Of a DNA stretch of 24,867 nucleotides, positions 6,701-15,935 are shown piece by piece. The stretch spans positions 1 through 24,867 of IMG/VR virus record IMGVR_UViG_3300028837_000624, one strand, 5' to 3'. This DNA is from a virus. The notes below the pieces were generated by a model that was not told the DNA's origin, did not search any database, and saw only the letters and a list, made by a program, of their open reading frames with translations. A program made the translations under genes and the position numbers. The number at the start of each line of letters is the position of its first letter. Within the stretch, counting starts at the first letter, position 1.

Positions 6701-9084
6701 TATGCTATCCTCGCATATATATCTATCTGACTTCCCGCCCCTATGCCATCTACCGTCTCGGCATAAAATACCAAACTGGTAATCTCATTAGCAGTATTAG
6801 TCCAACTACACTCGCAATTATAAAGTCGCTCTATATCTGCCCCATTCACACTGGCGGAAAATTGACCCGAGAAGGTTCTTACATAGCTACTTGTAGCATG
6901 TAAAGTCCCCTTTCCTTGGGAGAGTTCTCCGTTCTCATCGGCTCTGCCTATCCAAATTCCGTCAAAAGCTGGATTCTCACTTCCTCCAGCTACTCCATTT
7001 ACTGTCCAATTTGTTGCAAATCCATAATGAGCAGCAGTGTCATCATTGCAGCACAGGATATAATTCATCGGATCGGCTGCTCCGTCTCTGTATCTTATCC
7101 ATCGACATCTTATCTCATATTCTATGTCTGTATTACCAGTCAATCCTGTAAATGAATGTGAAGTGCAGGGTGAAGTGCAAGTCCAAGTTTGTATCAATCT
7201 CCACCTTTGAGTCACTTCGCCCAAATCCACAGTCAACACGCCATTGGAGTCTCTAATTTGAATGGTATAATCACCATTAATCATCCCAGCTAAGACTCGA
7301 TAATAAGTGCCATCGCTAATTGCAAGCCCATGCTTGCCAGCAGATATAGCATCTAAGCCAAGAACCATCTTGCCACCAGCAAGGACAATCTGACCCCCGT
7401 AGAAATGGGGAGTCTGTATCGAGTCCCTGCCTATGTAGGTCTGCTTTATTCCATCCAGTTGGAATCCTTTGGATAAGCTAAGGTTTTTTGCCCTTCTTAC
7501 TCCTGTATTTTCATTCTCTCTGATTTTCCTCTCCATATCTTTCATCTCATCGGCAGTCGTCACCTCTTCAGCCCCCAGTTCCAAATCAAGGTTGAAACCT
7601 CCAGAAGACAGCGAATATCTGCAGGCAATAATCTGGTAGTCGTCTATTGCCGTGCCGTTCCTGTCGAATACCCTTGCCTTGCCTATTGGCCTGATAGGAG
7701 CAACGACAGGCTTTTCAATGAGAAATTTGTCCACTCCCGCCATCCTGGCCGTCGCCCGCTTCTTCACATCTTCCAGAGTGGACAGCTTCCAGTCAGCCCA
7801 CCTCTGAGCGTCTGTGAGGTCAAGCTGGTATATCTCTATCTCCCCGACTTTCCATTCTTCGTTTGATGAACCAGTCAGGGAAATCTTCACATATCTGCCC
7901 GTAGTAGGTCTGAAAGTGATAGTAGGCTTCCAGCCTATATCTTCATCAGAGGAGAGCATTGTCGTGTAAGTTATATCATCAGAGCTTATCTCTATTTTTA
8001 TCGATTTTGCATTGTAGTCCTTTGCATTATCGTGGACTGAATCTATCACTACCGCTGCTATATTCGCATAACTCGCTCCCAAATCGACCTTTATATAGTG
8101 CCCGCTGGCTTGGTTCGTGTCCGACTCCCAGAGGGTTGAATAATCCCCATCGCAAAGGTTGGCCGCCCCCGTGCCTGCGGGGTTTGTGGAGGGGGTTATT
8201 CCTGAGGCTATATTTGTGATAGAAAAGGGGTTGACTATCTCGGGCAGGCTGAATCTCTTATCGTAAAGCCCAGCGTAGCCCACTGCTTCACTAGTTATCT
8301 TCAGCCTATACCCGTCACTAAAAACCTCGGGATAGACAGCAATTACCTTCTTAACTAAATCCGATGGATCCTCTTCGGGAAGGAACTCCGTCAGGTGCTT
8401 TCCGACATGCCAGTAGTGTTTAACTGAAGTGTCTATCGCCTGAAAATAAAACTTCCTGTCCTCATTGACCCCGAATTTGTAGTCCACCGCAAGCTCGGTG
8501 AGCCTGTTGAATATCTCTTTTGCGTATTCGTCCTCGAAGTCAACGGTAGCCACTAAGACATGGCCTACTGTCTCGATTAAATCTGCATCCTTTAGAATGC
8601 TTGTATAAGGAGTAATGTAAGTGTCTACGAGGCTGGTTACTTCCACCGCTATATCATTGCCAGGGGATATTTCCGTGTCTATGATTTTCTTCTCTAGCTC
8701 GTAGCCATAACCCCAGCCGGAATAGGTCTGAGGCTTCTCTGTCCCCTCGATGGGCTTGTTGATTATCTTGCCTGTGTACCAGGGGCTCCAGTGGTTGAAC
8801 ATGTATATCTCCACCCGATAATCATAGTCGATTGTCGCTTGGGTATAGGGCTCAGCAAGAGTGAAGGAAAAAGACCCGCATCCTCCCTGTTGCAATAATT
8901 CAAACTTAAGTTTGGTCAGGGTAGGGTTCTTCAAATCCCCTACTATCTCGGCGACCTTAACCCCGCTGGTATCATAAATTTTCAGGGTATAGGTGAGGGA
9001 CTGCAGAGCCCAATCGAAGCCCCCCCTATCGAATCCTTTGGCCCCCGCTGTGTCGAATTGTGCTTGCTCTCTTAAAACCGCCAT
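6700..9084 (-). CDS. Tail hub/tail-associated protein with discoidin (F5/8C) domain
   Basis: 794 residues. Residues about 25-285 have the gp27/Tal-like hub pattern: LTYTLKIYDTSGVKVAEIVGDLKNPT, FTLAEPYTQATIDYDYRVEIYM, WYTGKIINKPIEGTEKPQTY (barrel strands), and NRLTELAVDYKFGVNEDRKF. Residues about 290-422 are a discoidin/CBM32-type domain: SITNIASGITPSTNP, LCDGDYSTLWESD, HYIKVDLGASYANIAAVVID, SIKIEISSDDITY, GRYVKISLTGSSNEEWKVGEIEIYQ. Residues 500-600 carry a coiled transition (MKDMERKIRENENTGVRRAK) and QTPHFYGGQIVLAGGKMVLG, a common tail-fibre linker, leading to a beta-rich C-terminal receptor-facing part. No peptidase motif is seen. The hub ends the tail; the discoidin domain probably binds host carbohydrate. 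Confidence 0.82.
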   Translation of the reverse strand: MAVLREQAQFDTAGAKGFDRGGFDWALQSLTYTLKIYDTSGVKVAEIVGDLKNPTLTKLKFELLQQGGCGSFSFTLAEPYTQATIDYDYRVEIYMFNHWSPWYTGKIINKPIEGTEKPQTYSGWGYGYELEKKIIDTEISPGNDIAVEVTSLVDTYITPYTSILKDADLIETVGHVLVATVDFEDEYAKEIFNRLTELAVDYKFGVNEDRKFYFQAIDTSVKHYWHVGKHLTEFLPEEDPSDLVKKVIAVYPEVFSDGYRLKITSEAVGYAGLYDKRFSLPEIVNPFSITNIASGITPSTNPAGTGAANLCDGDYSTLWESDTNQASGHYIKVDLGASYANIAAVVIDSVHDNAKDYNAKSIKIEISSDDITYTTMLSSDEDIGWKPTITFRPTTGRYVKISLTGSSNEEWKVGEIEIYQLDLTDAQRWADWKLSTLEDVKKRATARMAGVDKFLIEKPVVAPIRPIGKARVFDRNGTAIDDYQIIACRYSLSSGGFNLDLELGAEEVTTADEMKDMERKIRENENTGVRRAKNLSLSKGFQLDGIKQTYIGRDSIQTPHFYGGQIVLAGGKMVLGLDAISAGKHGLAISDGTYYRVLAGMINGDYTIQIRDSNGVLTVDLGEVTQRWRLIQTWTCTSPCTSHSFTGLTGNTDIEYEIRCRWIRYRDGAADPMNYILCCNDDTAAHYGFATNWTVNGVAGGSENPAFDGIWIGRADENGELSQGKGTLHATSSYVRTFSGQFSASVNGADIERLYNCECSWTNTANEITSLVFYAETVDGIGAGSQIDIYARIA

Positions 9085-9254
9085 TATTTCTCCTCTGAAA
9101 TCCTCACTTTTTTAGCTTTACCTATCAGGACATTGCACGCAGCTATCATTCCCTTTATCTGCTCAAGCTGCCTCATTAGTTCATCTCTCGTCTTTATGAC
9201 TTCCTCTTTTGAGATTACTTCCTTTTCAACCTTCTCGTTCTTTTCCTTAGACAT
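9084..9254 (-). CDS. Small coiled-coil protein
   Basis: I place the start at the ATG at 9254 (MSKEKNEKVE...), because AAGGAG sits 5 nt upstream of it; the more upstream ATG at 9269 has that Shine-Dalgarno inside its reading frame. 56 residues, almost wholly charged helix (EVISKEEVIKTRDELMRQLE) with a small hydrophobic face including AACNVLIGK. No known family. The gene ends on the same base where the hub gene starts. A structural spacer or assembly factor of the baseplate is plausible from position only. Confidence 0.6.
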   Translation of the reverse strand: MSKEKNEKVEKEVISKEEVIKTRDELMRQLEQIKGMIAACNVLIGKAKKVRISEEK

Positions 9255-9387
9255 GGTTTCTCCTTGCATAATTTAGCTGCTGCTCGGTCTCAACTTTTAA
9301 CTTCTCAATCTCCTCTTTTGGGAAGCGGTCAAAAGTCCCCTCACCAATAAGGTCTAAAGTTTGCTGCACTAATTCTCCTGTATTCAT
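9247..9387 (-). CDS. Small hypothetical protein (46 residues)
   Basis: Translates MNTGELVQQTLDLIGEGTFD then RFPKEEIEKLKVETEQQLNY and ARRNHV. It starts 34 bp after the previous stop with an AGAGG Shine-Dalgarno before ATG at 9387 and fills an otherwise empty gap of about 150 bp; its end overlaps the start of the next gene (ATG at 9254) by a few bases. The single amphipathic helix (KEEIEKLKVETEQQL) and the codon pattern look real. Function unknown; probably a tail-tip or assembly accessory. Confidence 0.6.
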   Translation of the reverse strand: MNTGELVQQTLDLIGEGTFDRFPKEEIEKLKVETEQQLNYARRNHV

Positions 9388-9421
9388 AATTAACCTCTAG
9401 TATCTAATTGGAATATTTTCT

Positions 9422-10102
9422 TTATGGTATCCACCAGCCACGCACAGTAATATTTATAGCAGTAAAAGTCGTATCAGCTCCCATATATTGAATCACTCTA
9501 TCGCTATCGCAGCTGACGAGGACATTACCATCCATATAAATATCTGTGACTTGAGTTCGAATCGTAGCCACATTCCAACTGTTGGAGTTCCCCTTCTCTC
9601 TAACATTAAAGTAGCTCCCTGCTGCATCGTCTATTATTTGTATATATAGATGCACTAGCACCGCCCCCGCTGGAACGATACTCGATAAATCCAAATCATG
9701 CCAATCAAGGTCTGTCGTGAAAGTATCAAAATCAGCAGCCACCGGATCACCCCTATCCACATAATGGTCTATTCCAGATGAGCCCCCAAGGTATCCCCAC
9801 TGAGCAGCCGAGACCGTGGTAACCCCCATTGCTGCTATTTGTGTCCAGATGCTTGCAGTGATTGCATTGGCCCCGATATTCGCAATCTGTCCAAATTCCG
9901 CTGCAGTCACAGCAGCTAGACGGGTTACTAGGTCTGCCGATGCACCGGCGGGGTCAGTGCCCAGTTCGGTTTCTATTTTTTTAATGGCGTCTACCAGCCT
10001 TTCGAAGTCAGTCGATGGAACGGCGTCGCCAGCATTAAAGTCCGTGGCAGCATTGATAAAGACGTCTATTGTCCCTGGATATGTCGATTCTTGTCTCGCC
10101 AT
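9422..10102 (-). CDS. Tail-tip protein of unknown family
   Basis: 226 residues. N-terminal YPGTIDVFINAATDFNAGDAVPSTDFERLVDAIKKIETELGTDP is a phrase often seen at the start of siphovirus tail fibre or baseplate proteins: a strand, a short helix bundle, and the IxxIExELGxxPxG motif. The middle is Ala-rich helical (AAEFGQIANIGANAITASIWTQIAAMG), and the C-terminal half is a beta domain ending NITVRGWWIP. Located between Dit and the hub protein, so probably a peripheral baseplate/fibre component that trimerises through the Ala-rich helix (inference). Confidence 0.65.
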   Translation of the reverse strand: MARQESTYPGTIDVFINAATDFNAGDAVPSTDFERLVDAIKKIETELGTDPAGASADLVTRLAAVTAAEFGQIANIGANAITASIWTQIAAMGVTTVSAAQWGYLGGSSGIDHYVDRGDPVAADFDTFTTDLDWHDLDLSSIVPAGAVLVHLYIQIIDDAAGSYFNVREKGNSNSWNVATIRTQVTDIYMDGNVLVSCDSDRVIQYMGADTTFTAINITVRGWWIP

Positions 10103-10141
10103 TTATATCACCTCATTTATAGATATTTTTTCCTTCCTTTT

Positions 10142-10933
10142 TTAGAGCCATCTTTTTCTAAATACAAAACTCGCTGTATTAGTTCCTGGTGTCCCAGTAA
10201 GGGTCACCACAATTGAATTATTTCCAGATAATAACCTAGTAAAAGCTCCAGCGTTAAAATGAGCCATATCATCACTACCATTGAGTTCTACTGTGCCTTC
10301 TTCACTATCTGCTACCAATACATCTCCGCTGGTAAGGTTGCTTGCTGGAGTATATTCAAAATATTTACCACCGTCAGTCGAGTTTGTTATTCTTATAACT
10401 GATATGTCAGATCCAGCTCCTGCTGTAAATGTAATTGTTGGAAAAGTTTCAATATCACCATCGTTTTCCACAGTAAAACTCTCGGGACTCTCATTCACAG
10501 TATTGCTATCGGTCGTTTCATCCTTATAATAGCGAAATGGGTCTGAGCAAATAAAATCTATGTAAACTTCCACAACGGAAATCATCCCCAGGAACTCGGA
10601 CTCAAAATTAAGGCATTCTACATTGTAGTATTCATCGGTATATTGGCTTCCTGGATATAAACGCAAATCCTCAGTATAGCACTGCTGCTTCATCTCCTTG
10701 AGGTTGGCTGCCAGGGTTGCCCCGTAAGTGGCATTGACTCTACTCACATCGAATATCCCGTGGACGGAGATAACCCTCGTCTCTACCTTCTCGTCGCTTA
10801 CCTTGACCCCGCCGTGCTGATAGGCTCTGGGCTCTGTGTCCTGTCGCTTAGCCCAGGGTTCTGCCACCAGCTCGCAACCCGAGGGGAATTCGTATTGAAC
10901 AACGTTTGATGAATTTTTTAATTCTATAGCCAT
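10142..10933 (-). CDS. Distal tail protein (Dit, Sipho_tail family)
   Basis: 263 residues. N-terminal MAIELKNSSNVVQYEFPSGC, then AEPWAKRQDTEPRAYQHGGVKVSDEKVETRVISVHGIFD is the Dit N-terminal beta-sandwich with the conserved R-V-I-S-V-x-G strand. LKEMKQQCYTEDLRLYPGSQ and SVVEVYIDFICSDPFRYYKDE give the belt-strand region with the family's F-x-x-x-D-P-F-x-Y signature near residue 130. A galectin-like C-terminal domain (residues about 145-263; SFTVENDGDIETFPTITFTA...) completes it. Dit forms the hexameric ring below the tube, linking tube to hub. It starts on the tape measure stop (TAATG), consistent with coupled translation. Confidence 0.85.
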   Translation of the reverse strand: MAIELKNSSNVVQYEFPSGCELVAEPWAKRQDTEPRAYQHGGVKVSDEKVETRVISVHGIFDVSRVNATYGATLAANLKEMKQQCYTEDLRLYPGSQYTDEYYNVECLNFESEFLGMISVVEVYIDFICSDPFRYYKDETTDSNTVNESPESFTVENDGDIETFPTITFTAGAGSDISVIRITNSTDGGKYFEYTPASNLTSGDVLVADSEEGTVELNGSDDMAHFNAGAFTRLLSGNNSIVVTLTGTPGTNTASFVFRKRWL

Positions 10934-13900
10934 TATGGTCGCCTCATCTTCTCAGCCTGTTTTCGAGCTAGGTAGTCCATAGCCTTGTTTAAATCCACCT
11001 GCTGGTTAATACTTCCCTGAACGAACATCCTTATTGCCCCCCGCTCATAGACAATCTGCGTTCCCCCCTGTCCTCCCTCAGCCCTCGTCCTGTGAGCTGG
11101 CACTACTTCCTCCCCCCGGTGCAAGACCGCCAGGGTAGTTCGGGGGACGTAGGGGATTCCTGCCCGGTAGCTGGGGATGCTGGGAGCGTGGTATTCTCCC
11201 CAAATATCGAAGCTCTGAGAACCTACATGAGGGATGTCGGGCATAGAAAGATTGCCAATAACATCGAAGTCAATCCTCGTGGGAAGCTCCCCTATTTTCC
11301 TTGTCATCGCATTGACAGCTTCATTGAGGGCTATGGGGACTGCGCCGCTGCGGCCCCAAGTCCTCTGTGCCTCCCTTGTCGTATCCTTAGTGAGTTCAGT
11401 CCAGTCCTTCTCTATATCCTTGGTGGCTTCTTCTGCCGCTTTTTCGGTTTCCTTTAACGACTGCTTCGCCTCTTTATACAACGCCCAATACATTTCACTC
11501 CCGTAAGCCTGGAGATGCTGGAGATCCCAAAGCTGTTTTTCAAAAGATGCCCTTGCTGCTCCAGTGGTCTCCTCGATAGCCTTCTCAGTGGCTGCTACTT
11601 GTTCGGCAATCATCTTCGCCGTGGCGTTGTGACCTCGCTCGATTACGTGTCTATTTTTTCTATCTAGCTCACCCAGCTCATCATAGTAAGTTTGATGTGC
11701 TTCTAGTGCCCTCTTTTCTATCTCCTCAATGCTAATTGTCGACGCCTCAAGTATGCCAAGCAACTGTGCTCTGTACTCCTCTGTTATGCCCTGCATGTTT
11801 GTAATTGCATCGTGCATCCATGCGATTGACTCTTCCCGAGTTAAGTCTCCAATCTGTCTTACTCCTGTTGCTATATCCTTAGTAGCACTAATTAGCATAC
11901 TTTTATATAATTCGAGCACTTGGGGTGCGTCCCCGATCACAGTTCCAGCATCTGCAAACTTCTGACCGAGCATACCCATCCAATCAGTCATACTTTCAAT
12001 CGAATCGACAACCGAGCCAGATATGCCAAGAAAATCGGTAAGTCCTTCTCTTATACCCGAAAGAGCCGGCCCGATTACATTCTCTGCAAGATAAGAGAAC
12101 GCAGTCCAGGAAGCTACCGCAGTTCCGACAAAGCCTGCCACGCCTACTAACCCTTGACCTAGCGCACCCAGAACTGTGGTAGCAGTACTCCCCATATTGG
12201 CAAAATAGGATAAAGCTCCACCAATACCGGTTACCACTTTCTGCAAGCCCAGACCGATCTTTGCCATAATGCCCATTTGGGTACCTGTCTGTGCAGCCGC
12301 ATTCCCTGCCGCAGTTATTGACTGAGTTACTGGAGCTGCTGCCCCTACGCCGAATACTGAGCTGATAACATTGCCTATCCCCTTGAAAGTGCTTACTATT
12401 ACGTGACCTATCCCTTTTAACAAATTGCCCCAGTTCAGAATATTACCCTCAAAAATCTTGTCAAAGCCCATCTTTTCAACTAATGCTTTAGCAAAAGCCT
12501 CGATGAATGCCCGCTTTATGGCCTCGCCGAGGGACTGGAAGGCGTCTTTAAGGCTCTCAGTGCCACTGATTATGTCGATAAAGAAATCTTCCCAAGCCCA
12601 TTTAATATAACGAGTTAATCCTTCCCAAATTTTCTTCATATTATCTGCTACTGTTTTTGTTATTTCAATCCCTTCTTGCATTGTGTCATACATGACCTGT
12701 CCTAAGTTGGCTATTGAGGCTGAAGCATAAGCTGCGGCAGGGACAATCTTATCTAAATGCAAAGGCATCCCCTGAAATTCCTCATTGAGTTGGGCATACA
12801 GAGGCAAACCTTTGGCAGTAGTCCCTCCGAGGGATGCCAAAGAACTTTCGAATTCAGAAGTCCCCATTTCCACTTCTTTGTAGATTCGGGGCATCGGTTC
12901 TAACAAGCCTTTCCATTTAAATAAGTCAGGTAAGCCAGCCGCAATGATAGCGCCCAAAGAGGCCAAGGAATTCGCCAGTTCTGAAGCGCCGATCTTCACT
13001 TTATTGAATATTCGGGGCATCCCCTCCCAAAGCCCTGACCATGTAAACAAATCAGGTAATCCCTTAGCTATTATCGTTCCTATCCCCGCTAAGGAATTTT
13101 TCATGGTTGAGGCTCCGATTTTGATTTCTCTAAATATACGAGGCATACCTTCCCAGAGTCCCGACCACTCAAAGAATTTAGGCAGCCCCTTTGCTATGAT
13201 AGTCCCTACTCCAGCAAGTGAATTCTTCATCTCAGAAGCGCCAATTTTTACCTCTTTGAAAATTCTGGGCATGCCTTCCCATAAATCTTCCCATATAAAT
13301 AACTTTGGCAATCCCTTAGTTATTACACTACCCACGGAAGCAAGAGAATTTTCCATCTTTGATAAACCAATTTTTACATCTTTAAATATCCGAGGCATAA
13401 CTTCTAGTAACCCCTTCCAAATAAATAAATCAGGTAATCCCTCTGCAATAACTAGACCAATACCAGCCAGAGAGTTTTTCATATCGGATGCACCAATTTT
13501 TATCTCTTTAAAGATTCGAGGCATTCCCTCCCACTTTCCAGTCCATGAAAATAAATCGGGTAAACCTTCGCTTATAATTACACCAATGCCTGCAAGAGAG
13601 TTTATCATCTCTGAAGCACCAATTTTAACTTCCTTAAATATCCGAGGCATGCCTTCCCATTTGCCTGCCCATGTGAACAGATCAGATAATCCCGCACTTA
13701 TAACAGCACCTATCCCAGCCAGTCCGTTCTTGAAATCGGATATCCCTGTTTTTATCTCTTTGAATATCCGAGGCATAGGTTCATAAGCCAACATTAAATT
13801 TGTCACCGCTTCAATATAATCTCCCATAGGCCCTCGGATATTGACTATGCGCTTATTGAGTTTTTCCTGTTCCTTTTCCAATGCCGATGTCTCCACTCCA

Positions 13901-15915
13901 GCCGCTTTGAGCTTTTTTATAATCTCCGCAAGCCTCGCCTTATAATCAGACCAATCCACTGCCTCTCCAAATTCGCCAGCCGCCCTAGTAACATTCTCCC
14001 ATTCCATTGCGAGGTCATCTACATATTTTCTAAGATCACCAGGGATTTTTGAGTACTGGTCTTTGATAATTGCCCAGGCTTCGCTCATCCGAGCGGTGAA
14101 TTTGGCGGGCTGTTTAAGGGTAGATTCGGGGATTTCTATAGTAAGGGCATCCTCTCCCAGCTTCTCAATTTTCTTAAATTCTACCTCGGCAATTTCGCCG
14201 AACTCTTTTATCCCCTCTGGAAGCTCTTTTCTAAGAATATGCTCGGCGAACCATCCGAGGGCGCTGATAACAGGCTTTATCGCCTTTACGACCATGTTCA
14301 TTCCACTAATAAAGAAGTTGACGAAAGCCTGAGCCCCCTCGGTCATCTTGTTAGCAACATCAATAAAGAAATTGGCCATCGGGGTGAATACCTTAGAGGT
14401 AATCCAATTAACCCCCTTGATGATGGCATTCCTCGCATCCTCTATACCCAGTCTGAAATAATAGACCATATTGTCAGCTACCCATTGGAGGGTTTTTATA
14501 TAAGGAGCCCAGATTACGGATGATGCCCTTACTATAAGTCCAGCAAGCATTTCCAGTGTTCTAGTCATAATCATCAAAAGAGCCTTTCCGTATTGAAACC
14601 ATAAGTTCAATCCAGCCTTAAATACTGACCAGTCGGTGAAGAATTTCTTGATTCCGTGACCAATCTGTTCAAGGGTTACTATCAATATTTGATAAGCACT
14701 CTTCCAAACCAGACTCCAGTTCTTTATCAGAAACTGAAGGCCATCAATAAGCACGTTAAGACCCTTCATAATTTCTTTCAGGGCAGGAGATAGCTTCGCC
14801 CCTATGGTAATGGCAAGATTGGTAACATTCCCTGTGAATATGCTCCACTGAGCCGAAAGTCCCTCTAAAGCAATTTGATATTCTTTCTCCAGACTGGTAT
14901 TTTCTTCAAAGGCTTTTTGGGAAGTTGCAAGATTCACATTTAATTGTTCCTGTGCCCCCGAGAGCTTCATCAGGACATCAGTCATCCGGGCACCTTCCAT
15001 TCCCAATTCCCCCAAAGCCTGTGCCCGCTCTATTGGCTTCATTTGATCCATAGCCGATAGCCATTTTTGCAGTGCTTCCCAAGCATCAACCTCAACAAGG
15101 TGATTCCATTCCTCCATTTCCATACCAGCCTGATCAGCAAACGTCTTAGCCTTGGTGAGCATCTTGGTGAAGAAGTTAGACATAGCCGTCCCAGCTACCT
15201 GAGTTGTAACACCTAAACTATCAAGGGTAGCTCCCATAGCGGTCAATTGGGGAATGGTAAGACCAAGGGTAGACCCTGCTCCTGCTACTCTTCTGGTGAA
15301 GTCCCCAATGATAGGAGCAGTTGCAGTTGTAGTATTAGCAAGCTCATTCATAGCCGAGCCAAGTCTTCCAATTTCAGAGTAGGGAAGCTTCATTACATTG
15401 GCAATTTTGGCAAAATCCAGAGAGGCTTGTTCCTCGGTGTATTGGGTAGCGGTTGCCATCTTAATGACGGTCTCTGAAAAAGCAGCTAAATTATCAGACC
15501 CCTGAATGCCGAGCCTTGCTGCCGCCGCCGCTATCTCTAAAAGACCAGTGGTCGAGGTAGGCATGGTTGATGCCATGTTTTTCATCCGATTAGAGAATTT
15601 ATCAATCTCTTCCCGGGTCATGCCAGAGGTTTTGCGAAGCTCCAACTGCGCATCCTCAAATTGAGCGGTCGCCTGAATTATTTTTTTAAATGCCATAGCT
15701 ATAGCAATAAAGCTAATAGCTCCGATGGCTACCTTTAACAACTTCATAGCCGCTGAAGTTCCTTTAGTGGCCGCAGTTACATTGCTCATACCTGTCTGCA
15801 TCTTGGCTGTTGCTGTGCCAGTCAGCATCTTGGCTGACCTCAGTTGCGCTTCAAACTTTGCCATCTTGGCAGTGAGTTCGATATAAGCTTCGCCAACTTT
15901 ACTACCTACTGCCAT
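10933..15915 (-). CDS. Tail tape measure protein (TP901 family)
   Basis: 1660 residues, the largest gene. Residues about 88-290 are the conserved TP901/PhageMin_Tail core: AQLELRKTSGMTREEIDKFS, GLLEIAAAAARLGIQG, KMATATQYTEEQASLDFAKI, MNELANTTTATAPIIGDFTR, LGLTIPQLTAMGATLDSLG. A hydrophobic stretch near residues 60-77 (LLKVAIGAISFIAIAMAF) and another around GTAVASWTAFSYLAENVIG could insert in the host membrane at injection. Residues 714-1049 are eight tandem 42-residue repeats. The C-terminus carries charged coiled coil (ETEKAAEEATKDIEKDW) and ends basic. By the common rule of about 0.15 nm per residue the tail would be near 250 nm (inference). No lytic transglycosylase or peptidase motif is seen inside. 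Its stop overlaps the Dit start by one base (TAATG). Confidence 0.92.
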   Translation of the reverse strand: MAVGSKVGEAYIELTAKMAKFEAQLRSAKMLTGTATAKMQTGMSNVTAATKGTSAAMKLLKVAIGAISFIAIAMAFKKIIQATAQFEDAQLELRKTSGMTREEIDKFSNRMKNMASTMPTSTTGLLEIAAAAARLGIQGSDNLAAFSETVIKMATATQYTEEQASLDFAKIANVMKLPYSEIGRLGSAMNELANTTTATAPIIGDFTRRVAGAGSTLGLTIPQLTAMGATLDSLGVTTQVAGTAMSNFFTKMLTKAKTFADQAGMEMEEWNHLVEVDAWEALQKWLSAMDQMKPIERAQALGELGMEGARMTDVLMKLSGAQEQLNVNLATSQKAFEENTSLEKEYQIALEGLSAQWSIFTGNVTNLAITIGAKLSPALKEIMKGLNVLIDGLQFLIKNWSLVWKSAYQILIVTLEQIGHGIKKFFTDWSVFKAGLNLWFQYGKALLMIMTRTLEMLAGLIVRASSVIWAPYIKTLQWVADNMVYYFRLGIEDARNAIIKGVNWITSKVFTPMANFFIDVANKMTEGAQAFVNFFISGMNMVVKAIKPVISALGWFAEHILRKELPEGIKEFGEIAEVEFKKIEKLGEDALTIEIPESTLKQPAKFTARMSEAWAIIKDQYSKIPGDLRKYVDDLAMEWENVTRAAGEFGEAVDWSDYKARLAEIIKKLKAAGVETSALEKEQEKLNKRIVNIRGPMGDYIEAVTNLMLAYEPMPRIFKEIKTGISDFKNGLAGIGAVISAGLSDLFTWAGKWEGMPRIFKEVKIGASEMINSLAGIGVIISEGLPDLFSWTGKWEGMPRIFKEIKIGASDMKNSLAGIGLVIAEGLPDLFIWKGLLEVMPRIFKDVKIGLSKMENSLASVGSVITKGLPKLFIWEDLWEGMPRIFKEVKIGASEMKNSLAGVGTIIAKGLPKFFEWSGLWEGMPRIFREIKIGASTMKNSLAGIGTIIAKGLPDLFTWSGLWEGMPRIFNKVKIGASELANSLASLGAIIAAGLPDLFKWKGLLEPMPRIYKEVEMGTSEFESSLASLGGTTAKGLPLYAQLNEEFQGMPLHLDKIVPAAAYASASIANLGQVMYDTMQEGIEITKTVADNMKKIWEGLTRYIKWAWEDFFIDIISGTESLKDAFQSLGEAIKRAFIEAFAKALVEKMGFDKIFEGNILNWGNLLKGIGHVIVSTFKGIGNVISSVFGVGAAAPVTQSITAAGNAAAQTGTQMGIMAKIGLGLQKVVTGIGGALSYFANMGSTATTVLGALGQGLVGVAGFVGTAVASWTAFSYLAENVIGPALSGIREGLTDFLGISGSVVDSIESMTDWMGMLGQKFADAGTVIGDAPQVLELYKSMLISATKDIATGVRQIGDLTREESIAWMHDAITNMQGITEEYRAQLLGILEASTISIEEIEKRALEAHQTYYDELGELDRKNRHVIERGHNATAKMIAEQVAATEKAIEETTGAARASFEKQLWDLQHLQAYGSEMYWALYKEAKQSLKETEKAAEEATKDIEKDWTELTKDTTREAQRTWGRSGAVPIALNEAVNAMTRKIGELPTRIDFDVIGNLSMPDIPHVGSQSFDIWGEYHAPSIPSYRAGIPYVPRTTLAVLHRGEEVVPAHRTRAEGGQGGTQIVYERGAIRMFVQGSINQQVDLNKAMDYLARKQAEKMRRP
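12769..13776 (-). repeat. Eight tandem 126-bp repeats in the tape measure gene
   Basis: Units start at minus-strand positions 13776, 13650, 13524, 13398, 13272, 13146, 13020 and 12894, exactly 126 bp apart, ending at 12769. Each encodes 42 residues beginning MPRI(F/Y) with conserved KIG, NSLAG(I/V)G, GLP and a Trp in the F-x-W-x-G-L-W-E block. A degenerate ninth unit begins at 12768 (MPLHL) and keeps only SIANLG. The units differ at many third positions, so they are not recent copies. No indel has broken the register. Confidence 0.95.
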
Positions 15916-15935
15916 TTTTTAGTCTCTCCTTATAT

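Noticed and set aside
12944-13786. 280-residue open frame on the + strand across the tape measure repeats
   Set aside because: It is antisense to the repeats, has no ribosome binding site or family match, and stays open only because the 126-bp register repeats the same codons.
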